A stretch of 64,000 nt of DNA from [Phialemoniopsis] sp. UDSM-2020 (lineage: Eukaryota > Ascomycota > Sordariomycetes > Thyridiales > Thyridiaceae). The stretch spans positions 2,852,001 to 2,916,000 of the forward strand of contig JAEILZ010000008.1 of the NCBI GenBank assembly GCA_018873225.1. The letters are read 5' to 3'. The translations under genes and the position numbers were made by a program. The notes under the pieces are model-generated. The model was not told the origin of the DNA and did no database searches. It saw only the letters and a list, made by a program, of their open reading frames with translations. Below, one piece after another: positions 46,135-56,518 of this stretch. Each line of letters begins with the position of its first letter. The first letter of the stretch is position 1.

Positions 46135-46797
46135 TTAACACTGTCCATTTTCATTGCAGAAGTGCCTACGGAAGTTAGTTGTCTGTTGCGTTTGTCGTAA
46201 GTGGGACGTTGGCAGATTCACTTACCAGTCAATGTTGACAACGCTGAAGGGAGATCCGTTGGTGAGTTGATCCCAGGCGCCCTTGGAGAAGTCAAGGTGG
46301 TTCTCGTCGCATCCTGGGCAAGTATCTGCCACTGTAGCGACGATAACGTTACCTAGAACGATTGTGATCAGTATAAGTTTGGACGTCGTCACGGCAGAAT
46401 AGATGAACTGAGGACTGCATTACCTTTGCCCTTGACAGCGCCGTCACTGCTGCCAGTGTTTGTGACCTGAATCTTTCGGCCGCAGTAGGGGCCGGGGGAC
46501 TGGTTCTTCTGCCAGAAGTTGGAGAGCGCAATGATCTTGGCCGAGTCCGGGTTCTTCTTTCCGCAGGAACCGGTGCCACCCTCCTGGAGGTAGATGGTGC
46601 CGATGCCGGAGTGGCTAAATACAAGAAAGTCAGGTCAATTGAGGATTTTCTCCTGCTCAAGGGTTTACTTACGTGGTTCTCTTGGCAAGGGGTGCGTCAA
46701 GGACGCGGTCGGCGACAAGGTTCTCGGGCTCAGTCGGGCTCGGCAGAGCAGCGGCAAGGCCGGCGACGAAGAATAGGATAGCAGTGCGTGCAAGCAT
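46135..46797 (-). CDS. Small secreted protein with double-psi beta-barrel (RlpA-like) domain
   Basis: Predicted 157 residues in four exons: 46673-46797, 46424-46614, 46226-46352 and 46135-46165. The introns (58, 71, 60 bp) all have GTAA donors and TAG acceptors. A signal peptide (TAILFFVAGLAAALPSP) and a propeptide ending in Lys39-Arg40 (Kex2-like) precede the mature domain. The core reads GTGSCGKKNPDSAKIIALS, YCGRKIQVTN, VADTCPGCDENHLDFS and AWDQLT, the pattern of RlpA-like double-psi beta-barrels found in fungal secreted proteins, some of which inhibit plant cysteine proteases or bind wall polymers. Six Cys are likely disulphide-bonded. It lacks the catalytic Asp pair of GH45 enzymes and barwin-type extensions. 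Exact function is unknown; possible role in host interaction or wall remodelling. Confidence 0.82.
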
Positions 46798-48021
46798 TTT
46801 GATAATCTGGGATATGACAATAGAGTGTCTGAGCAGGTGTAGAGGCTTGTTGGGAAAAGGTTGTGTTTGAAGATGTCTGGACTGGGGCCAAGGCTCGTCT
46901 TTATACGTGATACCGGATAGTTTAATCTTCTCAGGAGAGCGTGTAGGTTCCAACCGCAACGCCACTAGCGAAGCACTCTCTCAAACTAAACGTATACATG
47001 TTTCTCTACATTGAAGAGACGCTTTCTTTCCACCCCTTGAATCGTGCTCAATCACAGCAACAAGACACTAAAAGCAGCAAAAATACTTGTCGATCATTGA
47101 AATTTCATTCCCCTATTGGCTGGGTTCTCTCTCTGCTGCTGCGCCGCTGTTCTAGCCTCCTGCATCTGCTTATACCCACGTAGCATGTTTGCAAAGGTAA
47201 AAGTCCCTCTGTGACGTTCAGATCCATCCGTGCAACGATCGTGGGAGACCTCGTCCAAGACCGGAAGGTAAGCTTAATTAGACGAGTTCCCGGGGTGGTG
47301 TCGGGCTTACTCACAATAGTCAGGGTATCCTTCACGTTACATTGGATGATACTGTGCAACTTCCGGCCCACCGGAAAAGGCCGCAATATGAGGCCTACCC
47401 CTGAAGGCTGCACGATACTGGCTCAACGCCAAACAGTGTGGCTTGGCCAGATCGGGGAAGGGAAAGGGTCAATCTGAAGAGACGGCACGTTATTGGAAGA
47501 CATGCGAACCTGGTAACAGATTATTGCGCGGGGCCTTTAGACGATGAGCTGACAGCCCTGCCTGTCTCAACTCTAGAGACAGTAAATTCATCTGCTGACA
47601 GACTTTAGTCAGCCAATGGGGTGTGTAAGCACCACCAAGCCTCACTTAGGCCACATAGACCTTTCCTTCGTCTCAACTGTCCCTCTATTGGGGGCCGAGC
47701 GATCATCGTCACAACACTACCATGCTAGCTGTTGATTGAATACCCGCAAGTGTGCCATGGGCTTTCATCACACTTGTCAAGTCACAAATACTACGGTGAC
47801 TTGGCATGATGAATTGCATCTCGATGGCGATACTCTGCTTTGAACGTTGAGCTCACTCATCTTCCTTTCGGTGTAACTCACTCACGGGAGGGTACATGAG
47901 CACATTAGTGGCGTGATTAAGTAGTTGATCTTCTTGATACTACTCTTGAGGCTATGAATTCTGAGACAACAGGACGTCATCTTACCCGCCAACTCCGGTC
48001 AGATGATGATTCGTTACTCAT
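46798..48021. other. 1.2-kb intergenic region, no gene seen
   Basis: It contains the promoter of the RlpA-like gene at its left end and the 3' region of the beta-galactosidase at its right. Short hairpins such as CTGTCTC...GAGACAG (47562-47583) occur. No tRNA cloverleaf could be fitted. Confidence 0.4.
46899..46905 (-). promoter_or_regulatory. TATA box of the RlpA-like gene
   Basis: TATAAAG on the minus strand, about 102 bp upstream of the ATG at 46797. Confidence 0.5.
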
Positions 48022-51000
48022 CTACTCCAATTGAAGGTCAAAGGTGAATGGTTCGTTAAGAAGTGCGTACTCGGGAAGTGTCTTTGGACCGATGGCACCC
48101 GTACCTAGCCCGTGATGTACCCAGTCGAGTCTGACATTGACCTCGTTCGTCTTGAGCTTTTTGAGCTCCCAGGGATGAGCGCAATTGTCGATGTCCAGAG
48201 TGCTGTAGTGCGAAGCGCCAAAGCTGCACCCGTCACGCGTGCCAAAGTCTGCCTTGATCGACGTTCCGGTCTTAGAATTGGCAAAGGCCACCCATCTCAC
48301 ATCGGCTCGGTTGCCACTCTCTTGCGGATACTCGAAGTGAGTAAACAGGTCTTCGACAGGGGCACTCCAGTTCCCGAAGTGCTGCGAGAATTTTCTATCG
48401 CGGTAGGACTCCCCTGGTCCACGTCCAAACCAGGTAGCTTCGTCAAAGTCTGATGACATAGAGAATTCTATGCCAATTCTAGCCAATGTCTTTGGGGCAT
48501 TGACACCAAAGGGTCGCCCAGTCACGGCAATCCCCAGGCCATCCATGGTAAATGTGTACGTAGTGATTGTGTCGAAGCCCCATTCCAGACCGGTGGGGCC
48601 AGCACGAGCAGAGACCTCGATCGAGACGCTCTCACTAGTCTTCTTGGCTGCGACACTCTTGGTGCACGGTCTGACGTACTTGAGCAGCTTGGCTTCCCAC
48701 TCTAGTCCATCCCCCAAAGCATCGTGGTCAGTCATGGCACGGTAAAAGCTGAGTATGGGAGCGGAAGCCAGCATGTTCGTCTTGCCATCCTTGGTCCATG
48801 ATGTCAAAAGCCCTCGAAGCATGTCAAACGTCCAGACTGAAGAGCTTCCGCGGATCTCTACCACCGACTTTGAGACGTGTATGACCTCAGGGGCTGCTGA
48901 CGTGACAGGAGGCTTGGCACTTGGTTGCTGAAGTAAGAACTGGCCTCGTGTAACCTCATGGCCGGCAGGAGCCCAGAGGCTATCAGACTTCAAGGACAGT
49001 ACAATGTCCAGGTAGTACTCATTGGCGTCATCTTGTAGCTCCAGCCCACTGATAGGGATCTCGGCTGTCTCGCCTGGCCTTACATCCGGCAGAGTAAGCT
49101 CGGTTCGCTTGGACTGGTAGCCATCTCCCACGACTGACCATTCGCATTTCAGATGGTCGAGGGTAGCAAAATTGTAGCGGTTGATGAGTGAGAACCCCGT
49201 CCGACTTCCGGTCAAGAGCTGGACTGGCTCCAGGGCCTTTTTGAACTCCGCCAGGGCCGGCTTGGGGCTGTGATCGGAGAAGTTGTAGCCATGTGTCATT
49301 TCCCTCCCGTCGTTGATCATGTCGTTGAAGTCGCCGCCGTAGCCATAGAAGAGCTCTCCATCTGCAGTGCGCGTCTCGAGACCTTGGCTTGCCCACTGCC
49401 ATGCAAAGCCGCCTTGCAGGCGCGGGTACTTGTAGAACAGATCGATGTATTCCTTGATCGCACCCGCACCGTTTCCGATGCCGTAAAGGTACTCGCAAAG
49501 TAGGATCGGCTTCTTCTGAGGAGAGTTCGCTTCGAGCTCCAGGACCTCCCAAATCTCGGGGTACATTAGACTGTACATGTCTACAACTTCGGCGTCACGA
49601 TCGCCCTCGTAGTGGATGGGGCGGGTCTTATCGTGCTCTCTCACCCAGTTGAACGCTGCTGTAGTGTTCTTCCCGTGATACGATTCGTTCCCAAGAGACC
49701 ATATAATGACCGATGGATGGTTCTTGTCGCGAGATACGATTTGCCGCTGCCGGTCGATGAAAGATTCCTGCCATTCAGGCTTATTTGTGATCCAATCAGT
49801 AGCACGGCCGCATTCAAGTGAGATGACGCCTTTCTTGGACATCTTTCTCTCCTCGTCCGTCAGCGCGGCGAGCTCTACGAACGAGAAGCCGTGCGTCTCG
49901 AGGTCGGCCTCATTCATGATCCAGAAACCCAGCTCATCAGCCAGGTCATAGAGGCGATAGTCGTTTGGGTAGTGAGCAGTACGGATGGCGTTGATGTTGT
50001 GTCTCTTCATCTGCAAGAGGTCGTTGCGCATGAACTCGTATGGAACGGCGCGTCCGGACTTGGGGTTATGCTCGTGTCTGTTGATGCCGCGAAACACAAT
50101 TCTCTGACCATTGACGGTAATCAGACCGTCTCTCATCTCCACTTGCCTGAAACCGACACGCTGACATATGACCTGTTTGCTTTCAGCCAGCGTGAGCACT
50201 GTGTAGTACAGATACGGCGTTTCTGCCGTCCACTTGGTGGGGTTGTCGATGCTCAGCTTGAATGGTATTATGCCGGCCTCTGATGACTCTCGTGTCACAG
50301 AAGTGACGGTCTTCCCAGTGGCATCTATGAGGTCTAAGTTGACGGCGGCCGCGGAATTGACAGTGACATCCACGGACAAGATGGCATCTCTGTAATCCTT
50401 GTCTAATAAAGTTTCGACCTTGAAGTCTTCAATTCGCACTTCTGGAAAGGCGAGGAGGTGTACATTGCGGAATATGCCGCTCAGCCACCATTGATCCTTG
50501 AGACTGCGTTAGAAATCTGAGCCAAAGGCATTAGTGCAACCGCAAACTTACCTGATCCTCTAGATAGGTTCCGTTACTCCTTTGATAGACGAGAACGGAG
50601 AGGATGTTGACAGAGGCAGGAGAAACAAAGCGAGTGATATCAAACTCGCTAGGGTTTCTTGAACCTTGCGAGTAGCCTACTTCACTTCCATTCAGGTAAA
50701 CATGGAATGCCGAATCAACACCCTCGAAACGCAATCTCAACTGCTGGCCCGCGAATGCTTCCGGTACGTTGAATTCTCTGATGTAGTGCCCAGTCTCATT
50801 CTCGAAGAGAGGAACATGAGGAGGATCAACCGGGAACGGCAAGCTCATGTTGGTATACCGCGGGCCTTGGCCATGGCCTTGAAGCTGCCACATGCCTGGG
50901 ACGGCAATATCCTGGTACTCCGGCGATATGTGCAGCTTATCGGCTGGCGTGTCTGGCACATCGAAGGGGCAGTCGTAAGCCTTGAACTTCCATGTTCCTG

Positions 51001-51154
51001 ACAGACAGTGAGATGACGCTTTGCTTGGGTCAAGGCTCAGTGCATCTTCGGCGGAGCTGTAGTTGAAGAAGGCGGCTCTGGGCTCGAGCGTGTTCTTGTG
51101 GATGATGGCCAAGTTGTCCCAATCGGGCGTCTCTTGCGGCAGTGAGAAGTCCAT
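48022..51154 (-). CDS. LacZ-type beta-galactosidase (GH2)
   Basis: Predicted 1,025 residues in two exons, 50552-51154 and 48022-50496. A 55-bp intron (GTAAGT...CTCAAG) rebuilds the GH2 hallmark YLEDQ|DQWWLSGIFRNV exactly. Length and domain order match bacterial LacZ: jelly-roll sugar-binding domain, Ig-like domain, TIM barrel, second Ig-like domain and C-terminal small-chain domain. The barrel has the acid/base Glu in WSLGNESYHG (about 49675-49700) and the nucleophile Glu in LLCEYLYGIGNGAG (about 49477-49503). FRGINRHEHNP and FWIMNEADLETHG are also present. It hydrolyses terminal beta-galactosides. No signal peptide is visible (MDFSLPQETPDW), so it should act in the cytosol on imported sugar. 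The divergent neighbour is a sugar symporter, sharing a promoter with palindromic CGG sites. Confidence 0.92.
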
Positions 51155-51306
51155 TGTGCTTGAAGTCTGAGGATGAGATTATTGCTCCATACACGGTAAA
51201 CGGGATTTCACCTGATGTATTGATGAGCACCAGTTTCCAGAACATCGTGATGCGCGGCAAAGCTCGGTGAGGGTTGAGCACATTCCTCACTTTGCTTGGC
51301 AAATCC

Positions 51307-51317
51307 GTCGGACCGAC
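51307..51317. promoter_or_regulatory. Palindromic site 1: GTCGGACCGAC
   Basis: Perfect 11-bp palindrome with CGG half-sites separated by one base. It lies 153 bp upstream of the beta-galactosidase ATG and just 5' of its TATA-like sequence. CGG inverted repeats are the usual target of dimeric Zn2Cys6 proteins. Confidence 0.6.
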
Positions 51318-51335
51318 ATCTGGTGGAGTCTAGCA

Positions 51336-51341
51336 TTTATA
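51336..51341 (-). promoter_or_regulatory. TATA box candidate of the beta-galactosidase gene
   Basis: TATAAA on the minus strand, 182 bp upstream of the ATG at 51154. Site 1 at 51307-51317 would then lie between it and the start of translation. Confidence 0.35.
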
Positions 51342-51382
51342 TGAGCTAACATGAATTATCTACCGGCCACGCGACGAATGGG

Positions 51383-51393
51383 CCCGGACCGAC
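51383..51393. promoter_or_regulatory. Palindromic site 2: CCCGGACCGAC
   Basis: The same CGGACCG core and right half (CCGAC) as site 1; the left flank differs at the first two bases. Confidence 0.5.
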
Positions 51394-51539
51394 AACTCGG
51401 GACCTGGGAATCGTGCAATTTCGTGTCGAACAATCTATAATCTTCAAAATCATACTTGGATTAACCGATCCGGGTCATGAGGTCCCAATCATGTCAACAT
51501 TTACCGGTTCCTAGTGCTGTCGAGATGGAAATAAGACTT

Positions 51540-51550
51540 GTCGGACCGAG
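51540..51550. promoter_or_regulatory. Palindromic site 3: GTCGGACCGAG
   Basis: The same core; one mismatch from the full palindrome at the last base. Its 5' flank AAGACTT matches that of site 4. Confidence 0.55.
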
Positions 51551-51642
51551 TGTTTTACATGTTCCTGTACATCTCGACCCATGTATTCTCCTACAGATGG
51601 ATCCACTCTCATCACAACGGTCGGCTATGGCGCCCAAGACTT

Positions 51643-51653
51643 GTCGGTCCGAC
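51643..51653. promoter_or_regulatory. Palindromic site 4: GTCGGTCCGAC
   Basis: Perfect palindrome with T as the central base. The stretch AAGACTTGTCGG[AT]CCGA is shared with site 3, so these two look like a duplicated operator. It lies 349 bp upstream of the symporter ATG. Confidence 0.6.
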
Positions 51654-52001
51654 ACTAAGACCCAAGTCAGCCGGGCGAAAATCCGCTCCACGACCTGCCT
51701 CCTAGCCCTTCTCACCCATCAACTCGGGAAGACGTGGGAAGACATGGAGAAAAGTCAGGGGATTCTTGACTTCCCCACGGAGAACGCTAAACTCCAAGAG
51801 GCATAAGACGGCTCCGACCCATACCGAAACATCGTGCTCCTGGCCTTGTCGCGCCTCAGCCCAAGCGACGCGAGAAAAGTACAAAGTCTTCGGGCTTCCC
51901 TGCTTCTGTCTATCGTTTTCTGTTCACCAAAGACAGGGGAATATCTTCAATCCAACCATTGATACATAGCTCTTATCAAGAGATATCGATCGGTCTTGAC
52001 C

Positions 52002-53800
52002 ATGGCGGAACCCAAGGCCCCCATTGCGACGGAGGATGAGGCCATTCGGCCTCACCAGGTCGACGAAGCCCAGAGAAACAGCATGCACTCGGAAAACCTC
52101 AAATCAGGCCTGACGGAGCAGGCTAGGAACGCCACTGGCAGAGAGCACGAGTTGACCCTGAAAGAGTCGTTCAGGCTGTATCCCAAAGCCATTGCCTTCT
52201 CCTTGATCTTTTCCACCGCAGTCATCATGGAAGGTTACGATTTGGCGCTCATTGGCGGTTTCTATGGATACACTGCGTAAGCTCCTTTTCCATATTGAGG
52301 CCTTTACCCGTAACTTTAACTGACAATCTACTAGCTTCCAGAACAAGTTTGGCGACCAGCCGGGTCCTGATGGCGGCAAGGTCGTCTCGGCAGACTGGCA
52401 AACATACATCCAGAACGGCGGCATGGTCGGCCAAATCATTGGCCTGTACATAAACGGATTCCTTGCCGACCGCTTCGGGTATAAGAAGACGATGATCTTC
52501 GCGCAGATGCTCATGATCTCGCTCATCTTCATCCCCTTCTTTGCCCCAAACATCCAGACCATTCTGGCCGGCAACATCCTCCTCGGCATCCCATGGGGCA
52601 TCTTCCAGACCCTTACCATCACGTACGCCTCCGACGTGGCCCCCGTCATCCTACGCCCCTACCTGACGACCTACGTCAATCTTTGCTGGATCATTGGCCA
52701 GCTCATCTCGGCCGGTGTTCTGCGCGGCCTCTTGAACCGCGAGGGCGACTGGTCCTACCGGATCCCGTTCGCGCTGCAGTGGATGTGGCCACCACTGATC
52801 ATCCTCGGCACCATCTTTGCGCGACTGGTCCTACCGGATCCCGTTCGCGCTGCAGTGGATGTGGCCACCACTGATCATCCTCGGCACCATCTTTGCACCA
52901 GAGTCTCCGTGGTGGCTCGTCCGTAAGGGACGCCTCGAAGATGCCAAGAAGGCGATGCTGCAGCTCACGAGCCGCAATGCCCAGGCCAACTTCGACGCCG
53001 ACGACCAGGTCGCGCTGATGAAGGCCACGGACGATCTCGAGAAGACGCAGTCGGAGGGCATGACCTACTGGGACTGTTTCAAGGGTGTCGACCTTCGCCG
53101 GACCGAAATCGCCTCCGTGTCTTACCTCGCCCAGTGCTGGTGCGGTACGGCCCTTATGGGATACTCGGTCCAGTTCTACGAGCGTGCTGGACTGTCGCCT
53201 GAGAACTCCTTTGACATGAACATCGGACAGAGCGCCATGGGCTTTGTCGGAGTGCTGCTGTCCTGGGTGATGATGGGTAGGTTCGGGCGTCGCAACATCT
53301 ACATTGTCGGCGTTTTCATCCTCATGATCATTCTCATCACCGTCGGCGGTCTTGGCTTCGCAGACCAGAAGCTGGCCGGCCCATCTTGGGCCATCGGCAC
53401 CCTGCTCCTGGTGTACACGTTCGTCTACAACATGATGGTCGGACCCCTCTGCTACTCGATCGTCGCCGAGATCCCCTCGACCCGGCTCAAAATCAAGACT
53501 GTCGTCTTGGCTCGCAATTTCTCCAACATCGCCGGCTTCCTGAACAACAGCTTGATGCCACACATGCTGGGCATTCACTCTTGGAATTGGGGCGCCAAGA
53601 CTGGCCTGTTCTGGGCTGGCTTCTGTGTCATTATCCTGATTTGGGCATTCTTCCGTCTTCCCGAACCCAAGGGCCGTACGTACGGCGAGCTCGATGTGCT
53701 CTTCCACCACAAGGTCAGCGCGCGCAAGTTCGCCAGCACGCGGGTCGACCAGTTCGCTGAGGGTGGCAATGCCACCAAGGTCGAGCCGGTAGAGTCATGA
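52002..53800 (+). pseudogene. MAL-type sugar/H+ symporter, frameshifted by a 76-bp duplication
   Basis: Exon 1 is 52002-52276. After a 58-bp intron (GTAAGC...CTAG) exon 2 starts at 52335. The first part reads as a 12-helix MFS sugar porter of the alpha-glucoside permease group (MEGYDLALIGGFYGY, DRFGYKKTM, GIPWGIFQTLT). At 52745-52896 a 76-bp unit is perfectly duplicated in tandem. Because 76 is not divisible by three, the frame after the first copy runs into a stop at about 52926. The second copy continues in the correct frame through PESPWWLVRKGR, MGRFGRRNI, and PEPKGRTYGELD to 53800. Everything else is intact, with family length about 550 residues, so the break is recent or an assembly error. 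Substrate unknown; the cluster suggests a beta-galactoside or fructoside. Confidence 0.8.
52745..52896 (+). repeat. Perfect 76-bp tandem duplication inside the symporter gene
   Basis: Copies 52745-52820 and 52821-52896 are identical over all 76 bases (GCGACTGGTCC ... CATCTTTGC). The repeated protein segment is DWSYRIPFALQWMWPP plus LIILGTIF. No AGGT occurs in the unit, so a GT-AG intron of exactly 76 bp cannot remove one copy. Confidence 0.95.
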
Positions 53801-54701
53801 ACAAGCAGACAGGGCCTAACAATCTGTAAATGCACGGGCATGGTGCATACTGTCTGTCTACGGATCTATTTTTCTCAAGGCATTTGTCGTAGAAATTTGG
53901 TTCTCAGAGGCACCTGTTAGACGAGAGTCAAAGATGATGACTGCTTGCCTTGCTGTTCAGATACTCTAAAAGTTAACATACAAAAATCTTACAACTGGAA
54001 AGAAAATTTCCTCATCCTTCTCCCCTCGTATCCTTTCTTGGACAATAGTGCCTTCTTTGAAATTACAATTTGCTAGTCTCGGAATGCGAGCAGATAAAGC
54101 TCCATGTGCCCATATTAGACCAGCTCCTTCAGCAAAGATTGTTGCTGAAACTCGCGATTTAGAACAAATTTTATAATATTTTATGCCACTTCGGTGCCAT
54201 GACCCAAATCTCATGCATTTCTTCTTGCCATGTGTTTGCCGAGCTGGTGGTTTGATATCGCGAGATCGAGTGTCCGGCCAAGAGCCTAGCTTGCCCCGCA
54301 GTGAAGCGAGCCAGAAGCTTGAAGTACCTGTACTTTTCCAGAGCTAATGAATCCGGACCCATCGCCCACCTGGAGTGATGGACTGCACTCCACACATATC
54401 GCACCGACAGTGGTTCATGGGAACAAATACTCCGAAGATCCTTGCATCTCAGATGGTGACAGATAGGAACGTCCGGGAGCACGATGTAGAGGCCCAGGAT
54501 GCTTTTGTGCATTGTTAAACCACGATTCGAAGCTGCATGTCCTGGGAAGAAAGATGTCGCCAAATGGATGTCCGGCATTTATCCGGCTGATGACACCTCG
54601 TACTGCATGACTGGCCCTGAACGGCGCCCTGAGTGTCATTCTCTATCATCGCGTTTCCACTCGACATCACGATTCGTTTACTACATTCCGGTGCTTTCCA
54701 G
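53801..54701. other. Intergenic region upstream of the GH32 gene
   Basis: About 900 bp, AT-rich near 53965-54180. It has a partial operator-like CCGGACC at 54353-54359, lacking the final G of CGGACCG. No gene seen. Confidence 0.45.
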
Positions 54702-56505
54702 ATGGCTATTGCCAAGCGCCTCGACAGCAAGCCTCGATGGCATCCTCTACCGACCTATCATCTCAAAGTGCCGAGCGGCTGGATGAACGATCCCTGCGCT
54801 CCGGGATTCGACCCAGCTACTGGCACCTACCACCTGTTCTATCAGTGTACGTGATCGAATTTCCCGGGTGTCGAAGGCTTGCTCACATGTACATGCAGGG
54901 AATCCCAAAAGCTGCGACTGGGGAGACATCTGCTGGGGTCAGTTCACAAGCCGAGACGGCCTGCGCTGGCAGCACAACGGCACAGGTCCCGCCTTGGAAC
55001 CTTCACAGCCGTACGACCACAAGGGAATATTCACGGGATGCATGCATCCCACCGGTCCTCGTGGAGAGAAGGGCCAGTTGACCCTCTTCTACTCCTCCAT
55101 CACCGCGCTGCCCATCCACTGGACGATACCATACAAACGCAATTGCGCCGGTCTGGCCATAGCAGTCTCACATGATGCTGGCAGAACGTGGCAAAAGAGC
55201 TCCCTGAACCCTATCCTAGACGGCGAACCGAAAGTGCTGGCAGTGACAGGCTTCAGGGACCCGTACATCGCTGAGTGGCATGGACTCGACGAGCTGCGCG
55301 GAGTCAATGAAAAGCAGATCTACGGTTTTATATCTGGGGGAGTTGTTGACAAGGGTCCGAATGTATTCGTATATGCCATCTCCCCCGACGACCTGACGAA
55401 GTGGACGTATATCGGCCCGCTCGTGGACATACCAGTGGGCTTTACTCGACCGAGTCACTGGACGGGAGACTATGGCGTGAACTGGGAGTGTGTCAACTTC
55501 CTAGAGCTGGGCTCGGGGTCAGACGCACGCTCCATAATGCTGATGGGAACCGAAGGAGGGCGTAAAAGAGGGCACTTGGAGAAATCTCAAGATGCAACGC
55601 AGACGTGGACTTTATGGATGTCTGGTACGCTGAGGGCAGGGTCACATGGAGCCGTGCTTGATTATGATTTTGGCGGCATCCTAGACCATGGCAGTCTCTA
55701 CGCGCCTAACTCGTACCGGCATCCAGATTTCGGAATGTGGATAGTCTGGGGATGGATCAAAGAGGAAGAGCTGACCTTATCGCGACGGGAGGCAAAAGGC
55801 TGGACCGGCTACCTCTCCATGGTTAGAGAGCTCTTCATGCAGCGTCTGCATAACGTGAAGCGAGCACTCAGAACACCACTCGAGGAGATCCCATCTATCA
55901 GGATAACGAAAGACGGGACTGATGGTATGACTCGGAGTATCGAGACCCTCGGAATCAGGCCACTTCCGAACTACAAAGGCCTGACGCAGAACAAGCCCAC
56001 AGTATGGCTTGACGTGGATGCCTTGAGCGAACCCTACCGAATCACCACCCCTGCCTCCTCAAATTGGGAGCTCGAGGCGTTCATAAAGATACACCCCGGG
56101 CACGAGAAAGTTGGATTCCAGGTGCGGCACAACGGAGATCGGTCAAACATAACGAGCATATACTTCTCACCACATAACGAGGAGATCGTCGTCGACAAGA
56201 GGTTATCGAATGACCTGGAGGACATCCAGAAGGACTGCATCAGCGGTCCGTTTACCTTGTTTGTCCATGACAAAGATGGCGCAGAGTGCTTGGAGACGCT
56301 TCACCTCCGGATATTCAGCGACGGAGACGTCATTGAAGTCTTTGCAAACAATCGCTTTGCCCTGTCTACTACGGTGTACTCTGATGCCGCGAACTGTCTC
56401 GGCATCAGCTGCTTTGCGGAGGGTCAGGGCTGCCCCTCGGCGGGGTTCGAGAGGGTCATGCTCTGGGAGGATTTGGCAAGCGTCTACGTGAAAGAGAACA
56501 TGTAA
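54702..56505 (+). CDS. GH32 beta-fructosidase, no signal peptide (intracellular invertase-like)
   Basis: Predicted 583 residues in two exons, 54702-54846 and 54899-56505. The 52-bp intron (GTACGT...TGCAG) restores LFYQ|WNPKSCDWGDICWG. All three GH32 catalytic motifs are present. The nucleophile Asp30 is in GWMNDPC, where the usual motif is WMNDPNG and Cys replaces Asn. The transition-state Asp is in FRDPYI, and the acid/base Glu is in WECVNF. The C-terminal beta-sandwich is complete (SSNWELEAF, LRIFSDGDVIEVFANNR). GH32 enzymes split terminal beta-fructosides such as sucrose or fructans. The N-terminus MAIAKRLDSKPRWHPLP is not a signal peptide, so hydrolysis would be cytosolic, consistent with the adjacent symporter and LacZ. 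It ends 13 bp from the stop of the convergent regulator. Confidence 0.88.
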
Positions 56506-56518
56506 TTAAATCAATTCC

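Larger units (their letters stand above)
51155..52001. promoter_or_regulatory. Divergent promoter of the beta-galactosidase and the sugar symporter
   Basis: An 847-bp head-to-head region with four CGG-N-CCG palindromes spread over about 350 bp. Two SYGGRG-type hexamers (GTGGAG 51323-51328; CCCCAC 51773-51778) could be CreA sites, but such hexamers are common by chance. Confidence 0.6.

Noticed and set aside
47500..47650. Possible tRNA or structured RNA from short inverted repeats
   Set aside because: No acceptor stem, anticodon arm or GGTTCRANNCC box could be fitted.
51323..51778. CreA-type hexamers in the sugar promoter
   Set aside because: SYGGRG hexamers are too short and frequent to count as evidence alone; mentioned only as a note.
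52745..52896. Removal of one 76-bp copy by splicing
   Set aside because: A 76-bp GT-AG intron would need AGGT in the repeat unit, and none is present.
52799..53710. 303-codon open frame antisense to the symporter
   Set aside because: A shadow of the real gene; His/Asp/Gly-rich with no family content.
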